Shown: positions 41,435 through 53,361, numbered from the stretch's first letter. The stretch: 64,000 nucleotides of DNA from Peronospora farinosa (GCA_947646735.1 CANTFK010000017.1:477836-541835); one strand, 5' to 3'. The notes: generated from the sequence alone by a model not told the origin. Translations and numbers: made by a program.

Positions 41435-43137
41435 TAGAAATGGAGCCCCGAGTACTCAGGTGGCAGCTCGGGCTCCTAGCCCCAAAGTGGTTCATACCCA
41501 CTTCAATGCCACCACCATGCGCGATGATTCGAGACTGATTATTATCAGTCTCATCGTCGCTAGAGTGAAGCGACCACTTCGAGCGTTGTTGGATTCTGGC
41601 GCTTCCAACAACTTCTTTCGTGCATCCTGCTTGTCCCTTCTCCTGTCTACTGTTACGGTTCGAGAAGATCCAGGTGACATCGTTGTCAAACTTGCCAATG
41701 GACAACCAAAACGTGTCCCGCGTAAAAAAGTGGTTTTGCCGTACACTTTCGACGATTTCCATAGCAACGACAAATTCTTGGTGTACGAGATGAACTATGC
41801 ATTTGATTGCATACTTGGGATACCGTGGCTGTCACGGTATCAGCCGAAGATAGATTGGCTATCTCGGTCCGTCAAACGACGAAGTGGATATGACGTCAGT
41901 GGAGTGTTTACTCATTTGTTGGTCGCTTCATTCGATTGGCCTCACGTCAGGGTCGTGAACGAACTTGTCACAAATAGTAGTCAACACAGAGAGAGCGATG
42001 GCCCTCTGTGCGCAGTATGTTCCGTTACACTGACGGAGCCACAGAACGAAGCGGTCGAACAGCGGTTCCCGCATACACAGACATCGGTCGAACAGGGGTT
42101 CCCGATGCACAACGAGGCGGTCGAACCTCGGTTCCCGCATACACAGACATCGGTCGAACAGGGGTTCCCGATTCACAGCGAGGCGGTTGAACAGCGGTTC
42201 CCGCACACACACACATCGGTCAAACAGGGGTCCCGATTCACAGCGAGGCGGTCGAGCAGGGGCTCCCGCATACAAGCACATCGGACGAGCAGAGGCTCCC
42301 GATCAATTTCGAGGCGGTCGAGCAGGGGCTCCCGCATACAAGCACATCGGACGAGCAGAGGCTCCCGATCAATTTCGAGGCGGTCGAGCAGGGGCTCCCG
42401 CGTACAAGTACATCGGACGAGCAGAGGCTCCCGATAAATATCGAGGCGGTCGAGTAGGGGCTCCGGCAAACAAGTAAAGCGGTCGAAGACGAGCTCCCGC
42501 TTTTGATTAACGAGAATGAGCGGACTACGGATCCGCATGAGACCGACGTGGTGGAGACAGAGCTCCCACGTCTAGAGGGGGGGGGGGTACATCATCCTCT
42601 TGTGATAGCGACGTGCCAGTCTCGAGCAGGGGCTCGAGACGCAAGAGAAAACGCAAGAAAGGAGCACGCCGGTCACCGAGACGACGAAATTCACGTCAAG
42701 ATGCTGATGCATTTGCATCCGTAGTGACGGAATCCGTATGCGCGCTTGAATATGTGGAGGGATCCCCACATCGTGGCCGCTACATTGAGGTTGCGAGTCC
42801 ACCGTGCACTGCTGCAGATATCACATCTCTGCCAGACCTTACATGGAAAGACTTCCTTCATGACCTCAAGGCCGGCGACATCGAGCAAGTGTGCATCGTT
42901 TCAGCCACCGAAGCAGCCAGTGAAGCGGTTCTGAAGTCTCGCCCGAAGAGCGCCGAGCCTAAATCAGCTCGCGAAGAACGCTTCGCGGCACAGTCTTGGG
43001 ATGCTCTTCGTGCTTCGGGCAACCATGTATACGATATCGCCCGTGAGTACGCCGACATTTTCCCGGAGAAAATTCCAGCTGAGCTTCCGGCGGATCGTGG
43101 TGTGCGGCACGAGATAGATCTCGTGCCAGGATCGTAA
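41418..43137 (+). pseudogene. Element B protease and repeat linker
   Basis: The protease has ALLDSGASNNFF (about 41,584) and DCILGIPWLSRYQPKIDW. Tandem repeats follow (42,050-42,480). One missing T near 42,227 shifts the frame, a TAG stands at about 42,454, and a run of eleven G at about 42,577-42,587 shifts it again. The last part (42,613-43,137) holds EYVEGSPHRGRYIEV and [13 protein letters not shown] and stops at TAA 43,135-43,137 at a lysine position. Confidence 0.88.
42050..42480 (+). repeat. Element B protease-RT linker tandem repeats
   Basis: About seven 60-66-bp units, each giving two peptides of the EAVEQRFPHTQTSVEQGFP type. The three central units (GAGGCGGTCGAGCAGGGGCT and following) are almost identical, which points to recent unequal exchange or slippage. 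Confidence 0.92.
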
Positions 43138-43143
43138 TATTGC

Positions 43144-45609
43144 GTGACACGGCAGTGGCCGTTACCGCGCGACCAAGTCATCGCTATTGATGAATATTTC
43201 GAGGGTCGCCGCAAGGCTGGCCATGTCCGCGAGAGTATCTCGCCACACTCGAGTCCGACTTTCTGTGTGAAGAAAGCCACCGGCGGTTGGCGCATTGTGC
43301 ACGCCTTCAACAAGCTGAATGACGCCACGATCCCGGCTCAAACTCCTATCCCTCGAAAAGACATGGTATTAAATACCATGTCCGGGAGCGAGATCTACAG
43401 CGCCATAGATCTGACGGACGGTTTCTATCAGATCCTCATGAGGGACAGTGACATTCCGTTCACTGCGGTCAGCACCCCAAGCGGAATGCTTTGGGAGTGG
43501 TTAGTCATGCCACAAGGTCTTAAGAACGCTCCATCTACGTTCGATCGGATGGTGACACAAGTACTTCGCCCACTTCGCGACTTTACACCGAGCTACTTTG
43601 ACGACATTTTCGTTCACAGCCGCGCTGAGCAAAAGCTCAGCGCTACGGAGGTACACCTTCGACACTTGAAGCAGGTGTTTCAAGTTATGCGCGAAAATAT
43701 TTTGTATGCTAATTTGAAGAAATGTGTCTTCTGCGCTCCCGAGATTCCAGTACTCGGTTGCTACGTCAACAAGGAAGGTGTCCGCGCTGATCCTGAGAAG
43801 ATCTCATCAATCTGTTCCTGGCCAACGCCCAGGAACCAAACTGAATTACGTCAATGGCTCGGTCTGGCGAATTACTTGCATAAGTATACGAAGAACTATG
43901 CTGAGCTAATTCAGCCATTATCGACTTTGCTCAAGAAAGATGCAGTATGGTTATGGACGGCAGAACATCAATCTGCCTTCGACTCCGTAAAGAAGAGCTT
44001 GTCCGAGGCACCGGTGCTGATGTTACCTGATGACTCTAAGCCATTCCACGTCGTGTGTGACGCGAGCAATTTCGCTATAGGATGTGCCCTCATGCAATTT
44101 GATGACGAGGGTCGAGAGCGCGTTGTGAGCTTTCAATCACGACAGATGAAACCTGCAGAGAAAAATTATCCGGTACACGACAAGGAACTTTTGGCTATGC
44201 GTTACGCGCTAATCAAGTTTAGAGTATATTTGCTCGGAGAAAAGATGTTTTCTATCTACACAGATCACGCATCATTGCGTACCGCCGTCAAGAGTCCTCA
44301 CTTGTCCCAACGTATGGCACGGTGGTTGTCATTTTTTGCCGAGTATAATTTTGTGGTGCATTACAAGCCTGGCAAGAGTAACATTCTCGCCGATGCGCTT
44401 TCTCGTCGTCCTGATTACGATCCTCGGCGTGATATGGGTCATCAAACGGAGTATGTTGATGACGACGAAGATATCTGTGTGTGTTGTATTGAACTGGGAC
44501 TTAATGCGGTAATTTCGACCCCCGTGCTTTCGATCCGAACTCAGATCGCTGAATCCTACGCGAATGATTCCTTCTATGCAGGAATCATCAGCTATCTCAG
44601 GGACCCGAGCGAAAAATTGCTCGCGAAGTTGACGAAACCGACACGCGACAACATCAAGCGTTACGCGCTTGACGGTCCGCTGCTGACGTACACGATGGAC
44701 GTCTTTGATTCCCCGCGTGTCGTCATCCCTGCTGATGACGACCTTCGAGCCCGATTGGTTCATGAATTTCACGACAGCCCAGCTGGCGGACACCTGGGTC
44801 GCGAAAAGACGTTTGCGGCTATTTCTCGCGTATTTTTCTGGCCGCGAATGTATAAATACATCCAGAAATGGGTGCGCTCCTGTGAAACCTGTCAGCGTGT
44901 GAAGCCTGCGCCGTCTTCACAAGCCCCATTGCGTCCGCTTCCGATTGCTACGGAAGCCTGGCGCTCGGTCAGCATGGATTTTATCTTTGGCCTTCCACCG
45001 GATGAACAGAAACGCACGGGCGTATTGGCTCTAGTGGATCGATTCAGCAAAATGGTGCATTTTGCTCCGGTCTCCGCCAACATTACGGCGGAGACGACAG
45101 CGAAGATCTTCATTGACCTTATCTTTAGGCATCACGGCTTGCCAGAATCTATTGTTTCGGACCGTGACCCGCGTTTCACTTCGGCTTTCTGGGTTGAATT
45201 ATTCCAGCTATTAGGCACGCGGTTGCTCATGTCTGCGGCGGCCCATCCAGAGACGGATGGGCAAACGGAGCGTGTATACAGAGTGTTCGAAGATGTCTTG
45301 CGCAGTTATGCAACATCGTTCTCATCATGGAGTTCATTTCTCCCACTTGCAGAGTTTGCAATTATTAATGCTGTCCATGCATCAACCGGGTTGACGCCCT
45401 TCTTCGTTAACAACGCGAGGCATCCTCGCGTTCCGGCGCTACTTGCTCTCTCAGCTTCAGAACCTCCTGTCTCCAAGCTTGGTGGGGGAGTATCTACCGA
45501 TGCAACTGCGCCGAAGATATTGATGTTTGATTACGATGCGCATAAGGTTGCTGCAGATGCAGCCAATGCTGGTACCAAATTTTGTGGTCAACGGCATATC
45601 GACTCCTGA
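43144..45609 (+). CDS. Element B RT, RNase H and integrase (open 821 codons)
   Basis: A long intact part of pol. [59 protein letters not shown]. RNase H: FHVVCDASNFAIGCALMQ, YTDHASLRTAVKSPHLSQRM. Integrase: HEFHDSPAGGHLGREKTF with CETCQR, MDFIFGLPPDE, SDRDPRFTSAFW and HPETDGQTERVYR, so the HHCC and D-D-E residues are all present. RT copies the RNA, RNase H removes it and integrase inserts the DNA. It lacks its own start because it is normally part of Gag-Pol. Upstream lesions prevent expression from the element promoter as sequenced. Confidence 0.93.
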   Translation: MTRQWPLPRDQVIAIDEYFEGRRKAGHVRESISPHSSPTFCVKKATGGWRIVHAFNKLNDATIPAQTPIPRKDMVLNTMSGSEIYSAIDLTDGFYQILMRDSDIPFTAVSTPSGMLWEWLVMPQGLKNAPSTFDRMVTQVLRPLRDFTPSYFDDIFVHSRAEQKLSATEVHLRHLKQVFQVMRENILYANLKKCVFCAPEIPVLGCYVNKEGVRADPEKISSICSWPTPRNQTELRQWLGLANYLHKYTKNYAELIQPLSTLLKKDAVWLWTAEHQSAFDSVKKSLSEAPVLMLPDDSKPFHVVCDASNFAIGCALMQFDDEGRERVVSFQSRQMKPAEKNYPVHDKELLAMRYALIKFRVYLLGEKMFSIYTDHASLRTAVKSPHLSQRMARWLSFFAEYNFVVHYKPGKSNILADALSRRPDYDPRRDMGHQTEYVDDDEDICVCCIELGLNAVISTPVLSIRTQIAESYANDSFYAGIISYLRDPSEKLLAKLTKPTRDNIKRYALDGPLLTYTMDVFDSPRVVIPADDDLRARLVHEFHDSPAGGHLGREKTFAAISRVFFWPRMYKYIQKWVRSCETCQRVKPAPSSQAPLRPLPIATEAWRSVSMDFIFGLPPDEQKRTGVLALVDRFSKMVHFAPVSANITAETTAKIFIDLIFRHHGLPESIVSDRDPRFTSAFWVELFQLLGTRLLMSAAAHPETDGQTERVYRVFEDVLRSYATSFSSWSSFLPLAEFAIINAVHASTGLTPFFVNNARHPRVPALLALSASEPPVSKLGGGVSTDATAPKILMFDYDAHKVAADAANAGTKFCGQRHIDS

Positions 45610-46064
45610 CGTGATGCATTCTATTGCGCCTCCCGTTGCTAATATTGCTCCAAAAGAGCATTTGTTGCCTGTAAGTTAGGCTGCATTAACCTAGTTTCTC
45701 CTATTACGACAAAGAATCATGCGTTTTTTACGTGATGTAGCACAAGAGGCAGTCGACAAGAAAGGAGAATGCAGATAGAAGAGGTCAAAAGAATATGTTG
45801 GCATTTTGAGAAGTTGACAGAGTATTGTTATCAACAAGTGGATTACCGATCACCTCAGTGACGAATTTGGGCGCTAGTACGTTAGCGCCAAAATATATTG
45901 GCCCATTTCGGGTTGTTAAGGTGCATGGTGACGCTTACACGCTAGCCATACCTACATCTATGCGTTTGCATCCGACGTTCTACGTCAGGCGCCTCAAGGC
46001 TTACCTACCCGAAATCCGACATCCCTTGACGACGACGTTGACGACGACTGGGACCAAGTCCTGA
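45610..46064 (+). pseudogene. Element B pol, GPY/F region
   Basis: After the stop at 45,609 the sequence is poorly preserved up to about 45,820. Then NLGASTLAPKYIGPFRVVKVHGDAYTL and HPTFYVRRLKAYLPE are recognisable as the integrase C-terminal GPY/F module. Confidence 0.8.
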
Positions 46065-47357
46065 CCGAACGCGTGCAGACTCGATCTGCTGGGGGCCCTC
46101 CGAACGCAGTCGTCTCAAGTTGACGCAGGCGCTCAAATAGCACCCGCTGCTCTCGCTGAGTCCGCTCAGCAGCCTCAGTCGCAGCATCCGCACGATCTTG
46201 AGTTCTCTCAGCCATCTCGCGAGCATCAAGTAGGGCATTCTTCGATTACTCAGCTTCAGCGCGGAGTAGGCGCAGCTCATCATTCGACTGTACAGGCGCC
46301 CGATTACGAGAATCGGCGCTCATCACCAGAGGCCTTCCGTCGTGATGCTCCTCCTCCATTAGTCGATGCATCGGGTGCGCGACGCTGGATTGTCGACCGA
46401 ATTGTCGATACCGAGGATCACAAGTCCCAGGCGCCGAGTAATAACTCGGTGCTCATGAAGAAGCGTGTCGAGAAACATTACAGGGTTCGCTGGTTGGGAT
46501 ATTCCCCGGCGGACGATACATGGGAGCCATCGAGTACGCTGTCCCAAGATGTCCCGGACGTGGTCGAGGACTACGAGTCCCGTAGAAAGACGGTGATCGC
46601 GACCGACGCTGACGGTTCCATCCCCGATCTCGCGAGCCGTAATGCTCGCGAGCAACAAAACCGCGACGACCTCCCGAGCGACTCCGAGACCGAGACCTAT
46701 TACGAGGCTCGGGAGCATATGGATGATACGGTTGGCGATCTCGGCTACGTGAATGCCCTCGGCGATCGTAAGGACGCGCTCTCACTCGCCGTAGCTCGGA
46801 AACCTGGAGCTCCGAAAGGCTTCTCTCATAACGGGCAATCCATGGGCGAATATGATCGGGCATGCCTCGCGCGCACACCAAGTCGTCCCATTCCTACCGG
46901 ACCGGTCGCGATCTGCCCACGTTGCACGTTGGACATCCCTCACGAATGTGGACGTAACGAAGGTGATGCTCGTCACACGTCATGCGACAGATGCGCCGGC
47001 GCAGGTCGTTAATAGCGTGTCTATCACGCGTTCCCTCGCGACCGTCTAACCAGGACGTGAAGGACGTCCATTGACGTTGACTCGCGTTTAGCGCCTGATG
47101 AAGGCACACCAAGACCTCTGCAACGCATCATCGGTATATGCGTTGTTCGTCGCCTTGCCTCTCACTGTACGGTATCGCGTGAAAAGGTCCTTCATGACCT
47201 CCAGTGGCTCGGGTTCGACAGCACCTTCAAGACCATACAAGCGCCACGGTTTCAAGTCCCCATCCATGACCTGCGGCGCCTGCTCTCTACGGATTGTCGC
47301 TTGGTGTTCCCAGTTCTGGCTGTCAGAGACATTGTTTCGTGGGCGCCTAGTGTCCAT
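46005..47357 (-). pseudogene. Antisense ORF of element B, decayed
   Basis: ATG at 47,357 opens PWRLYGLEGA, VMKDLFTRYRTVRGK and ALQRSWCAFI. A frameshift near 47,100 moves to a frame with SWLDGREG, AINDLRRRIC and YVHIREGCPTC, then one stop (46,894) followed by EWDD and WIARYERSLSEL. An RS-rich part (RNRSRSRSRSGGRR) and a coiled-coil end (ERTQREQRVLFERLRQLE) complete it. All of these blocks line up with the intact element A antisense protein. Confidence 0.75.
46374..47012 (+). pseudogene. Element B chromodomain and C-terminal tail
   Basis: RWIVDRIVDTED upstream of 46,449 and HYRVRWLGYSPADDTWEPSS after it form a chromodomain. An acidic tail with a CPRC-x-LDIPHEC cluster follows to 47,012. The same DNA carries the antisense frame. 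Confidence 0.85.
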
Positions 47358-47455
47358 GCTGCTCAGTTATGTCTATCTGAGCAGGTTCGAAGTTACGCCG
47401 TTGGTCGAGAAAATACTTTCTGCGATTCGCGCTTACGTTGAGGTAAGCGCAACTT

Positions 47456-47469
47456 AAAGAGGGGGATGA
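47456..47469 (+). promoter_or_regulatory. Element B polypurine tract
   Basis: AAAGAGGGGGATGA directly before the 3' LTR. Confidence 0.8.
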
Positions 47470-47791
47470 TGTAATGGGTCTACCTATTACATAAGTAGTT
47501 ATAGGATTAATACATAATTACGTAAGTAGGCATAGGGCAGTATCCGATTAGCGGATACTTTGCGTCATTTTTTATTATTTGTTTATTATTGGGGTGTCAG
47601 ACCCAATAATTAGCCAATAATAAATTGACGTCCATATTTGAGTGGTTACCATGAGCTAGGGAACATATTCGCACTTACTGCGAATTAAAACTAAAACAAA
47701 AATAAAACAGAGTTATATTTACGAGTTAATTAAGAGCGCTTCCTCAACGCCCTTTTAGTGTAAGACGGTAACGGGTCCTTAGCCCGTTACA
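47470..47791 (+). repeat. Element B 3' LTR
   Basis: 322 bp, about 96 percent identical to 40,032-40,350 by eye. GATGT follows at 47,792-47,796. Confidence 0.95.
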
Positions 47792-47796
47792 GATGT

Positions 47797-49153
47797 GGAT
47801 ATGTGATCTCTTCTGGATCAACATACCGTTTCAGACGACCCACGTAAAATACGGGGTGCGTCTTCATATACGGTGGAAGAGTGAGCCTATAATTTAGGTC
47901 TCCAACTTCTTCAATCACTGTAAAGGGCCCAATGGCAATAGCTTAGTAGTACTACCAGGTAGTACAGAGATTGCATGTTTAGGTAGGGTAGCAGTACTTA
48001 ATAGCAATTTTTTCCCCACACTAAAGTGTTCATTGTTTTTGCGACCATGTTGGTCCGCATATTGTTTTTGCTTGTCCTGTGCGCTTGCCATCGCGTCACG
48101 GACTTTACGTGTGATGGCCAATCACTCATCCACAAAGCGCTGAGCTTCGCTCACGCTCTTAGCATCCAGCTCGCCTATGACGCCTCCAAGAGGTCGTTCA
48201 TGGGTCGACGCTGTTGATAACACTATAGTGTCATCGTCAAGGAGAACTGGCATTTCTTGCCGTACCTTCTCTGTGACACCTATAGGCGACGTGACCACTG
48301 CTAAATTATCAGTGTCACTAGGGAAAGCTTGGCCCTCTTTGGCATTCGCACCGAGCGAAGTGAGGAGGCCTCCCCCACTAAGACTCGGGCTGCGTACAAA
48401 CGAGACTGGCGTTCGAGGATGACGCAGTCCGTTAATGTAAAACGGTGTTTCACCCGTACTGGCGTGAACACTGTTATTAATAGCGAACTCCACGAATGGC
48501 AATTGCTTGCTCCATTCTTTGGGAGTCGCTATTGTACGCAACACATCCGCTACGACTCGATTAGCTCGTTCCGTTTGGCCATCGGTCTGGGGATGATCAG
48601 CGGTTGACATGTGGAGCTTGCTACCCAGAAGCTCGAACACATGTCGCCAAAAACCCGACGTAAAACGCGGATCCCGGTCCGATGCTATGGACTCAGGCAT
48701 CCCGTGTAGTCGATACACATGATCCAGGAACAAGAGGGCAGTCTCTTTTCCTGAGATCTTGGTGCTACATGGTGCCAAATGCACCATCTTGCTCAGTCTG
48801 TCTACAAAGACGACGAGCCACGTCCTGGCTTTATGGTCAGGCGGTAAGCCAAACATGAAGTCCAAACTGACCGACTTCCAACATTCAGTTGGAATCGGCA
48901 GTGGCTTCAGTGGCGCACTGTTCGAAGGTGCAGGCTTTATGCGCTGACACTATTCGCAAGAGCGAATATAGTTGGCCAGCCACCGATATAGGTGAGACCA
49001 CCAAAATTCCTCTGAAACTCGTAAGAATGTCTTTTCACGGCCCAGATGCCCACTAGATGGCGAATCATGGCACTCGTGAAGTATCATCAGCTTGAGATCT
49101 GTGTCATGAGAGACATAGATTCTCAAGGGATCACAAGGTGACAGTTGATGCCA
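47797..49153 (-). pseudogene. Element D integrase and pol C-terminus
   Basis: On minus: an HHCC region with a TAG in CE*CQR, then from 48,865 the core with MDFMFGLPPDHK, VFVDRLSKMVHL, SDRDPRFTSGFW and HPQTDGQTERANR. A TGA at 48,122 interrupts it; the GPY/F-like region and HPVFYVGRLK follow to 47,797 and the frame continues left of element B to about 39,924. I found no chromodomain in D. Confidence 0.87.
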
Positions 49154-50746
49154 TCATAGGCCATCGCTGTAACTAAAGCGATTTAGTTTCGCTTTGAGGT
49201 GCGACGTAAGGGTAACCTTTCGTCCACCAAAATGATCCAACAGCAGGCGACAATGTTCGTCCTGACTGTAACACTCCTTTATATTGGAGGCCATTGAGCT
49301 CGTCACATGGTAGGCCTTCATGGCTGCCAATGTTGACGACTCAACTTGTGCTTTCGCACGAGACACACTATCCTGGTGTCTTGCCTCGAAGTCTGGACTG
49401 CGCGATAATGCGTCAGCCAAGACATTCGACTTACCCGGCTTATATTCAACTTTACAATTAAAATTAAAAGAAGAATGTTAGCCATCTCGCCATTCTCGGC
49501 GAGAGGTGCGGTGAATTGATAGCGGTCCGCAGTGATGCGTGGTCCGTATAAACCACAAAAGATTCGGTGCCCAAGAGGTGCACCCGAAACTTTACTAGGG
49601 CATAATTAATTGAAAGTATCTCCTTGTCATGCACAGGGTAATTCAGCTCGGCAGCTTTTAAAAGCCGAAACGATACGATATGACACGGTCAACTCCGTTG
49701 TCATCCTTCTGCATAAGCGCGCTGCCAATTGCAAAATTGCTTGCATCGCGGACGACGCTAAAGGGCTTATCTGCGTCTGGCAATGCCAAGACCGGTGCCT
49801 CTACAAGAGATTGCTTCACTGATGTGAACGCATCTTCTTGCTCCTTTGACCAAGTCCATTCTGTATCCTTTTTCAAAAGATCATACAATGGCTTAGTCTG
49901 CTCCGCATAATTCTTGCTGTACTTATGCAAGTAATTAGCGAGCCCAAGGAATTGGCGCAGATCCTTCACATGTCGTGGGACTGGCCATTCCTTGATAGCC
50001 TTGACCTTTTCTGGGTCTGCTCGTACACCATGTGCACCTACGATGCAGCCCAGTACAGGTATCTCGGGGACCCCTATTACGCACTTTTGCAAGTTCACGT
50101 ATAATTGGGCGTCACCCAGAGTCTGCAACACAGCGTCTAAATGACGCTTGTGCGACTCTATCGCGCTCAGACCGTCCTCCGCCCTACTATGCACGAACAT
50201 CGTCAAAGTAATGGGGCGCGTAGGTACGGTGCTGACGCATCACGTGAGCCACCACTCGGTTGAATGTTGCCGGAGCATTTTTCAACCCTTGTGGCATCAC
50301 AAGCCACTCCCACAGCATACCGCTTGGGGTTCTTACTGCCGTTTTGGCTACATCAGTATCTCTCATGAGAACTTAAAAGTAGCCATCCTTCAGATCCAAC
50401 GCGGAAAAGATGGTTGACTTTCCCATTGAGTTCAACAGGACATCTTTCCGCGGGATCGGCGTTTGAGCCGGAATGGTGGCCGTGTTCAGCTTATTATAAG
50501 CATTAACACGCACCATCCACCCGTGGCTTTACGCACACAGAAGGTCGGGCTGCAGTAAGGCGACTTGCTCTCACGTACATGTCCCGCCTTGGCTCGCTTG
50601 TCGAAGAACTCATCGATGTAATCGACTTGTTCCTTCGGCAACGGCCATTGCCTGGTCACACAATACTTGGAGCCAGGCTCCAGGTCAATCTCGTGCCTGA
50701 TGCCCCTATCGGCCGGTAGGCGTCTCGGCACTTCTGCTGGAAACAC
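49154..50746 (-). pseudogene. Element D RT and RNase H
   Basis: RT blocks: [21 protein letters not shown] and ESKSPYCSPTFCVRKATGGW (50,486-50,746). The catalytic YFDD codons near 50,205 are followed by a loss of two bases so that the frame breaks at the active site. VLGCIVGAHGVRADPEK and LGLANYLHKYSKNYAE follow, then RNase H (DASNFAIGSALMQ) and DALSRSPDFE at 49,154-49,420, in different frames. Confidence 0.87.
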
Positions 50747-51672
50747 ATCACGGTGTTTCCACAGAACATCATAAAACTAGCTGTCCTTCAAGGCTTCCCA
50801 GCCTTGAGCAGCGAACCGTTACTTTTTGTCGGTCTCCAAGACGCTCTCATCCATTGTGGATGAAGAGCAACAGTCCACCATGTTCTCTTCTGGAACTGTC
50901 GCGACTATCTCGTGGATCTTTCCTTTCTTTAGTTCGGACAGGAACAGATCCCACGTCATCTCCGAGAGATTTAATATCTCCTCGGCAGACACCAAGAAAC
51001 GTTGAAGCACCTCAACAGAGGATGCCTCCGGCATTTTGTATTCGACGGCCTCGAACAACTCGCTCATAGGTCCGCCCTCTTGGACCGAGACTGATCCAAG
51101 GGTCACTCGTTTCGACGTGTCCTTGATCGTCTTAATACGTCTGGTGCTCGTTCTTCACGTCAGGTCATCTTCAGAGCGCAAAGCGAGGCTATCATTCTCC
51201 TGTACCGTAGCCTCTGCAATGCTGACTAAGAAGAGATCGCCACCAGGCATGATCTGCACCTCTTATTCGGGCTCCACAACCACTGTAGCTGTGCCTTGCA
51301 TTATGATGGCCGGTCCGCTATACTTCGCACCACGCCTTTCAAGGAGATCTTCATGGAGGTAGCACCACGACCTTTGACCTGGAAGAAGGTGTTGTTGCTA
51401 TCTCAGCTAACGCACTCCTTCCAACCGCACCAGGCCCATGGCTCTGTGCCGGTTCTTGTGACGCTTGACTTCCTGTCAGCCCACCATCAACTGCCACAGG
51501 CTCTCGGCTCTGTGCAGGACTATGGACGCATGACTACTTGTCATCGCCCCATTCACTACACCAGTCTTTTCGACCTGGGTAGGAATTGGTGTCACCTGGC
51601 TTTCCGCCAGTGCACTCCCAACTACACCACTTCTTTCGAGCTGGGTAGTTCCTGGTGTCGATTGACATACCG
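50747..51672 (-). pseudogene. Element D protease-RT linker
   Basis: An acidic linker with SELFEAVEYKMPEAS and LSEMTWDLFLSELKKG (50,819-51,106), aligned in position with the TWKDFLHDLKAG block of B. Between about 51,420 and 51,670 imperfect repeats of roughly 66-72 bp encode TTQLERSGVV and PTQVEKTGVV variants. Confidence 0.7.
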
Positions 51673-52338
51673 TCATCGCACCCTCGACTGTGTTGGACAC
51701 AGCATCAGCCACATAAGCCTCTCGCAAGAAACATTCTTTCTAGTGTCCTGCGTAGAGCTAGCGACTGTGCGTATACGCCAGTCTATCCATGGTTGGTGTT
51801 TAGCCAACCAAGGCATGCCTAGGATGAGGTCATACGGATTCTCCATACCTAGCACTGTGAACTTCTCTTTACAAGAGAAGTCACTGAAACTGAAGGCGAG
51901 TTCAACTTGAACTCTCTCCGATTTAACGAGCGCGCCGTTCGCTAAACGAACGATCGCCTCTTCTCGCTTGCCATCCTGGCAAAGCGACTCATAACTCGCC
52001 GGTCTCTTTTTCAGAGCCGCAAGTTTCACAAAGTTTTGTGATGCACCCGAATCCACGAGAAGGGTCATCACTTGGTCATAGCCTTGTACTCGAGCGCTAT
52101 AGACCAAAAGGGTTGAAGTCCGACCTTTCGGAACCTCAGGGACTATGCTACCCATTTGTTCGATCACTCTGAACTCAGGGGTAGCTTCAGAACCCGCGAC
52201 AGTAGGACATCCCGCCCCTACTGCGCTCCCGCATTTCCCGACCCATCTTGGGGGCAGGTGCTGAACCCGTGCGTCGTGCACGCTGGTTTTTCGCACCTCC
52301 CTTAGGGTTAAAAGACTTTTTGCTGGCTGCCTTAGCAT
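51673..52338 (-). pseudogene. Element D protease region
   Basis: The open minus frame contains the hinge peptide AVGAGCPT, then LLVDSGASQNFV (aspartic protease) and [19 protein letters not shown]. It overlaps the end of gag in a +1 frame relation. Confidence 0.85.
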
Positions 52339-53317
52339 CAGCAGCTATTTTGGCATAGCAGCGAGCCATCATATGGCCTCGCTTGCCGCACTTGTAGCAG
52401 ATCACATCTGCATTGTCTAACTCCATAGGAGTGGCCTCATACCTTTCGGTCGACGGCCTGTATTAGGCTGTCGCCGAGGCGCTGTTGTAGGATTGCTCCT
52501 CAACTAAGGCAATGTCAATTGCCTCTTCCATCGTCGCTGGCACCTTTCTGAAAAGGGCCTGACGCGATGGCCCGTGACTAAGTCCATTCATGAACGTGGC
52601 CACCTTGATACGCTCTGGTATAGGTTCCCCATTGATGGACGCCGACAGCGAACGCATCTCCTGCACAAATTCTTGCAGAGAGCGTTTCGCCTGTCGTGCT
52701 CCAAAGAAGCTCACCATAAGCAACACTTCGTTGTTAGGCGGCTGATACATGGCGCGAATCTTTGTTTGAAAGATCGCCCATGATGGAAACGCATCAGCAT
52801 TAGCCATCAGCGCAGGGTATACCCACTCTGACGCTTTGCCACGCAAGTTGGACATGGCATACGACACCATTCTGGTGTCGTCTTCGATGAGCTGCGCCAC
52901 TCCACATTGCTCAACTGCTAATAGCCAGTGAACAATCGTGTGAGGGCTAGTTCCATCGAACTTCGGAGGGTCCATCCGAATGGGCCTCGGTTGAGCAGGC
53001 CGGGCAGAGAGCGTCTCAACAGTTCTGTTGAGCGCCTCATTACGTGCCTGCTCAAGCCTAAGCTCATCCTGAGTCTTAGTGATGGACTCAGCGGTGGCTT
53101 GGCTGTTTACCTCGGACGCGTTTCTACGCTGTCCGAGCACAAACGTCTCAAATTGCTCCAACTGAGCAATATGGTGCTCAGGAGGACAATGCAAGAGGCT
53201 GACCAGGACTTGTTCACCAAGTCCCTGCGCCATATGCTCTGCCACCTCCCTATGATGTTGGGAGAGGTGAGGGAAGTCACTCCAGTCCATATTAAGGACC
53301 ATCTTAACCACACGCAC
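52187..53317 (-). pseudogene. Element D gag, one stop codon
   Basis: Likely start ATG 53,302. The gag domain includes FDGTSPHTIVHWLLAVEQCG, SEWVYPALM and RSLQEFVQEMRSL. A TAA at 52,463-52,465 interrupts it; the same frame goes on with the zinc knuckle CYKCGKRGHMMARC and ends at 52,187. Confidence 0.88.
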
Positions 53318-53339
53318 GCTCAGAGAGACGGGTCGTGGG

Positions 53340-53361
53340 AAGGACTACTAGTGATACCAAG
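53340..53361 (-). promoter_or_regulatory. Element D primer-binding site
   Basis: On minus the LTR is followed by CTTGGTATCACTAGTAGTCC. TGGTATCA is the start of the widespread initiator-tRNA-Met primer site. Confidence 0.65.

Larger units (their letters stand above)
40032..47791 (+). mobile_element. Gypsy element B, chromovirus, related to A, nested in D
   Basis: A full-length 7,760-bp element with LTRs of 319 and 322 bp, initiator-tRNA-like primer site, gag, pol, chromodomain, antisense ORF and polypurine tract. The LTRs differ at roughly a dozen positions by eye, so it is older than A. Proteins are collinear with and clearly homologous to A. Confidence 0.95.

Noticed and set aside
42025..42538. 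Minus-strand ORFs with repeated REPLFDR or GTPVRP units
   Set aside because: They are complements of the tandem repeat linker of B; any frame of a repeat without stops stays open.
52233..52239. GGGAAAT slippery heptamer before the D hinge stem
   Set aside because: It is at a fitting distance, but its phase (G-GGA-AAT) is not that of the visible D gag frame, so a -1 event there would not lead from gag to pol.
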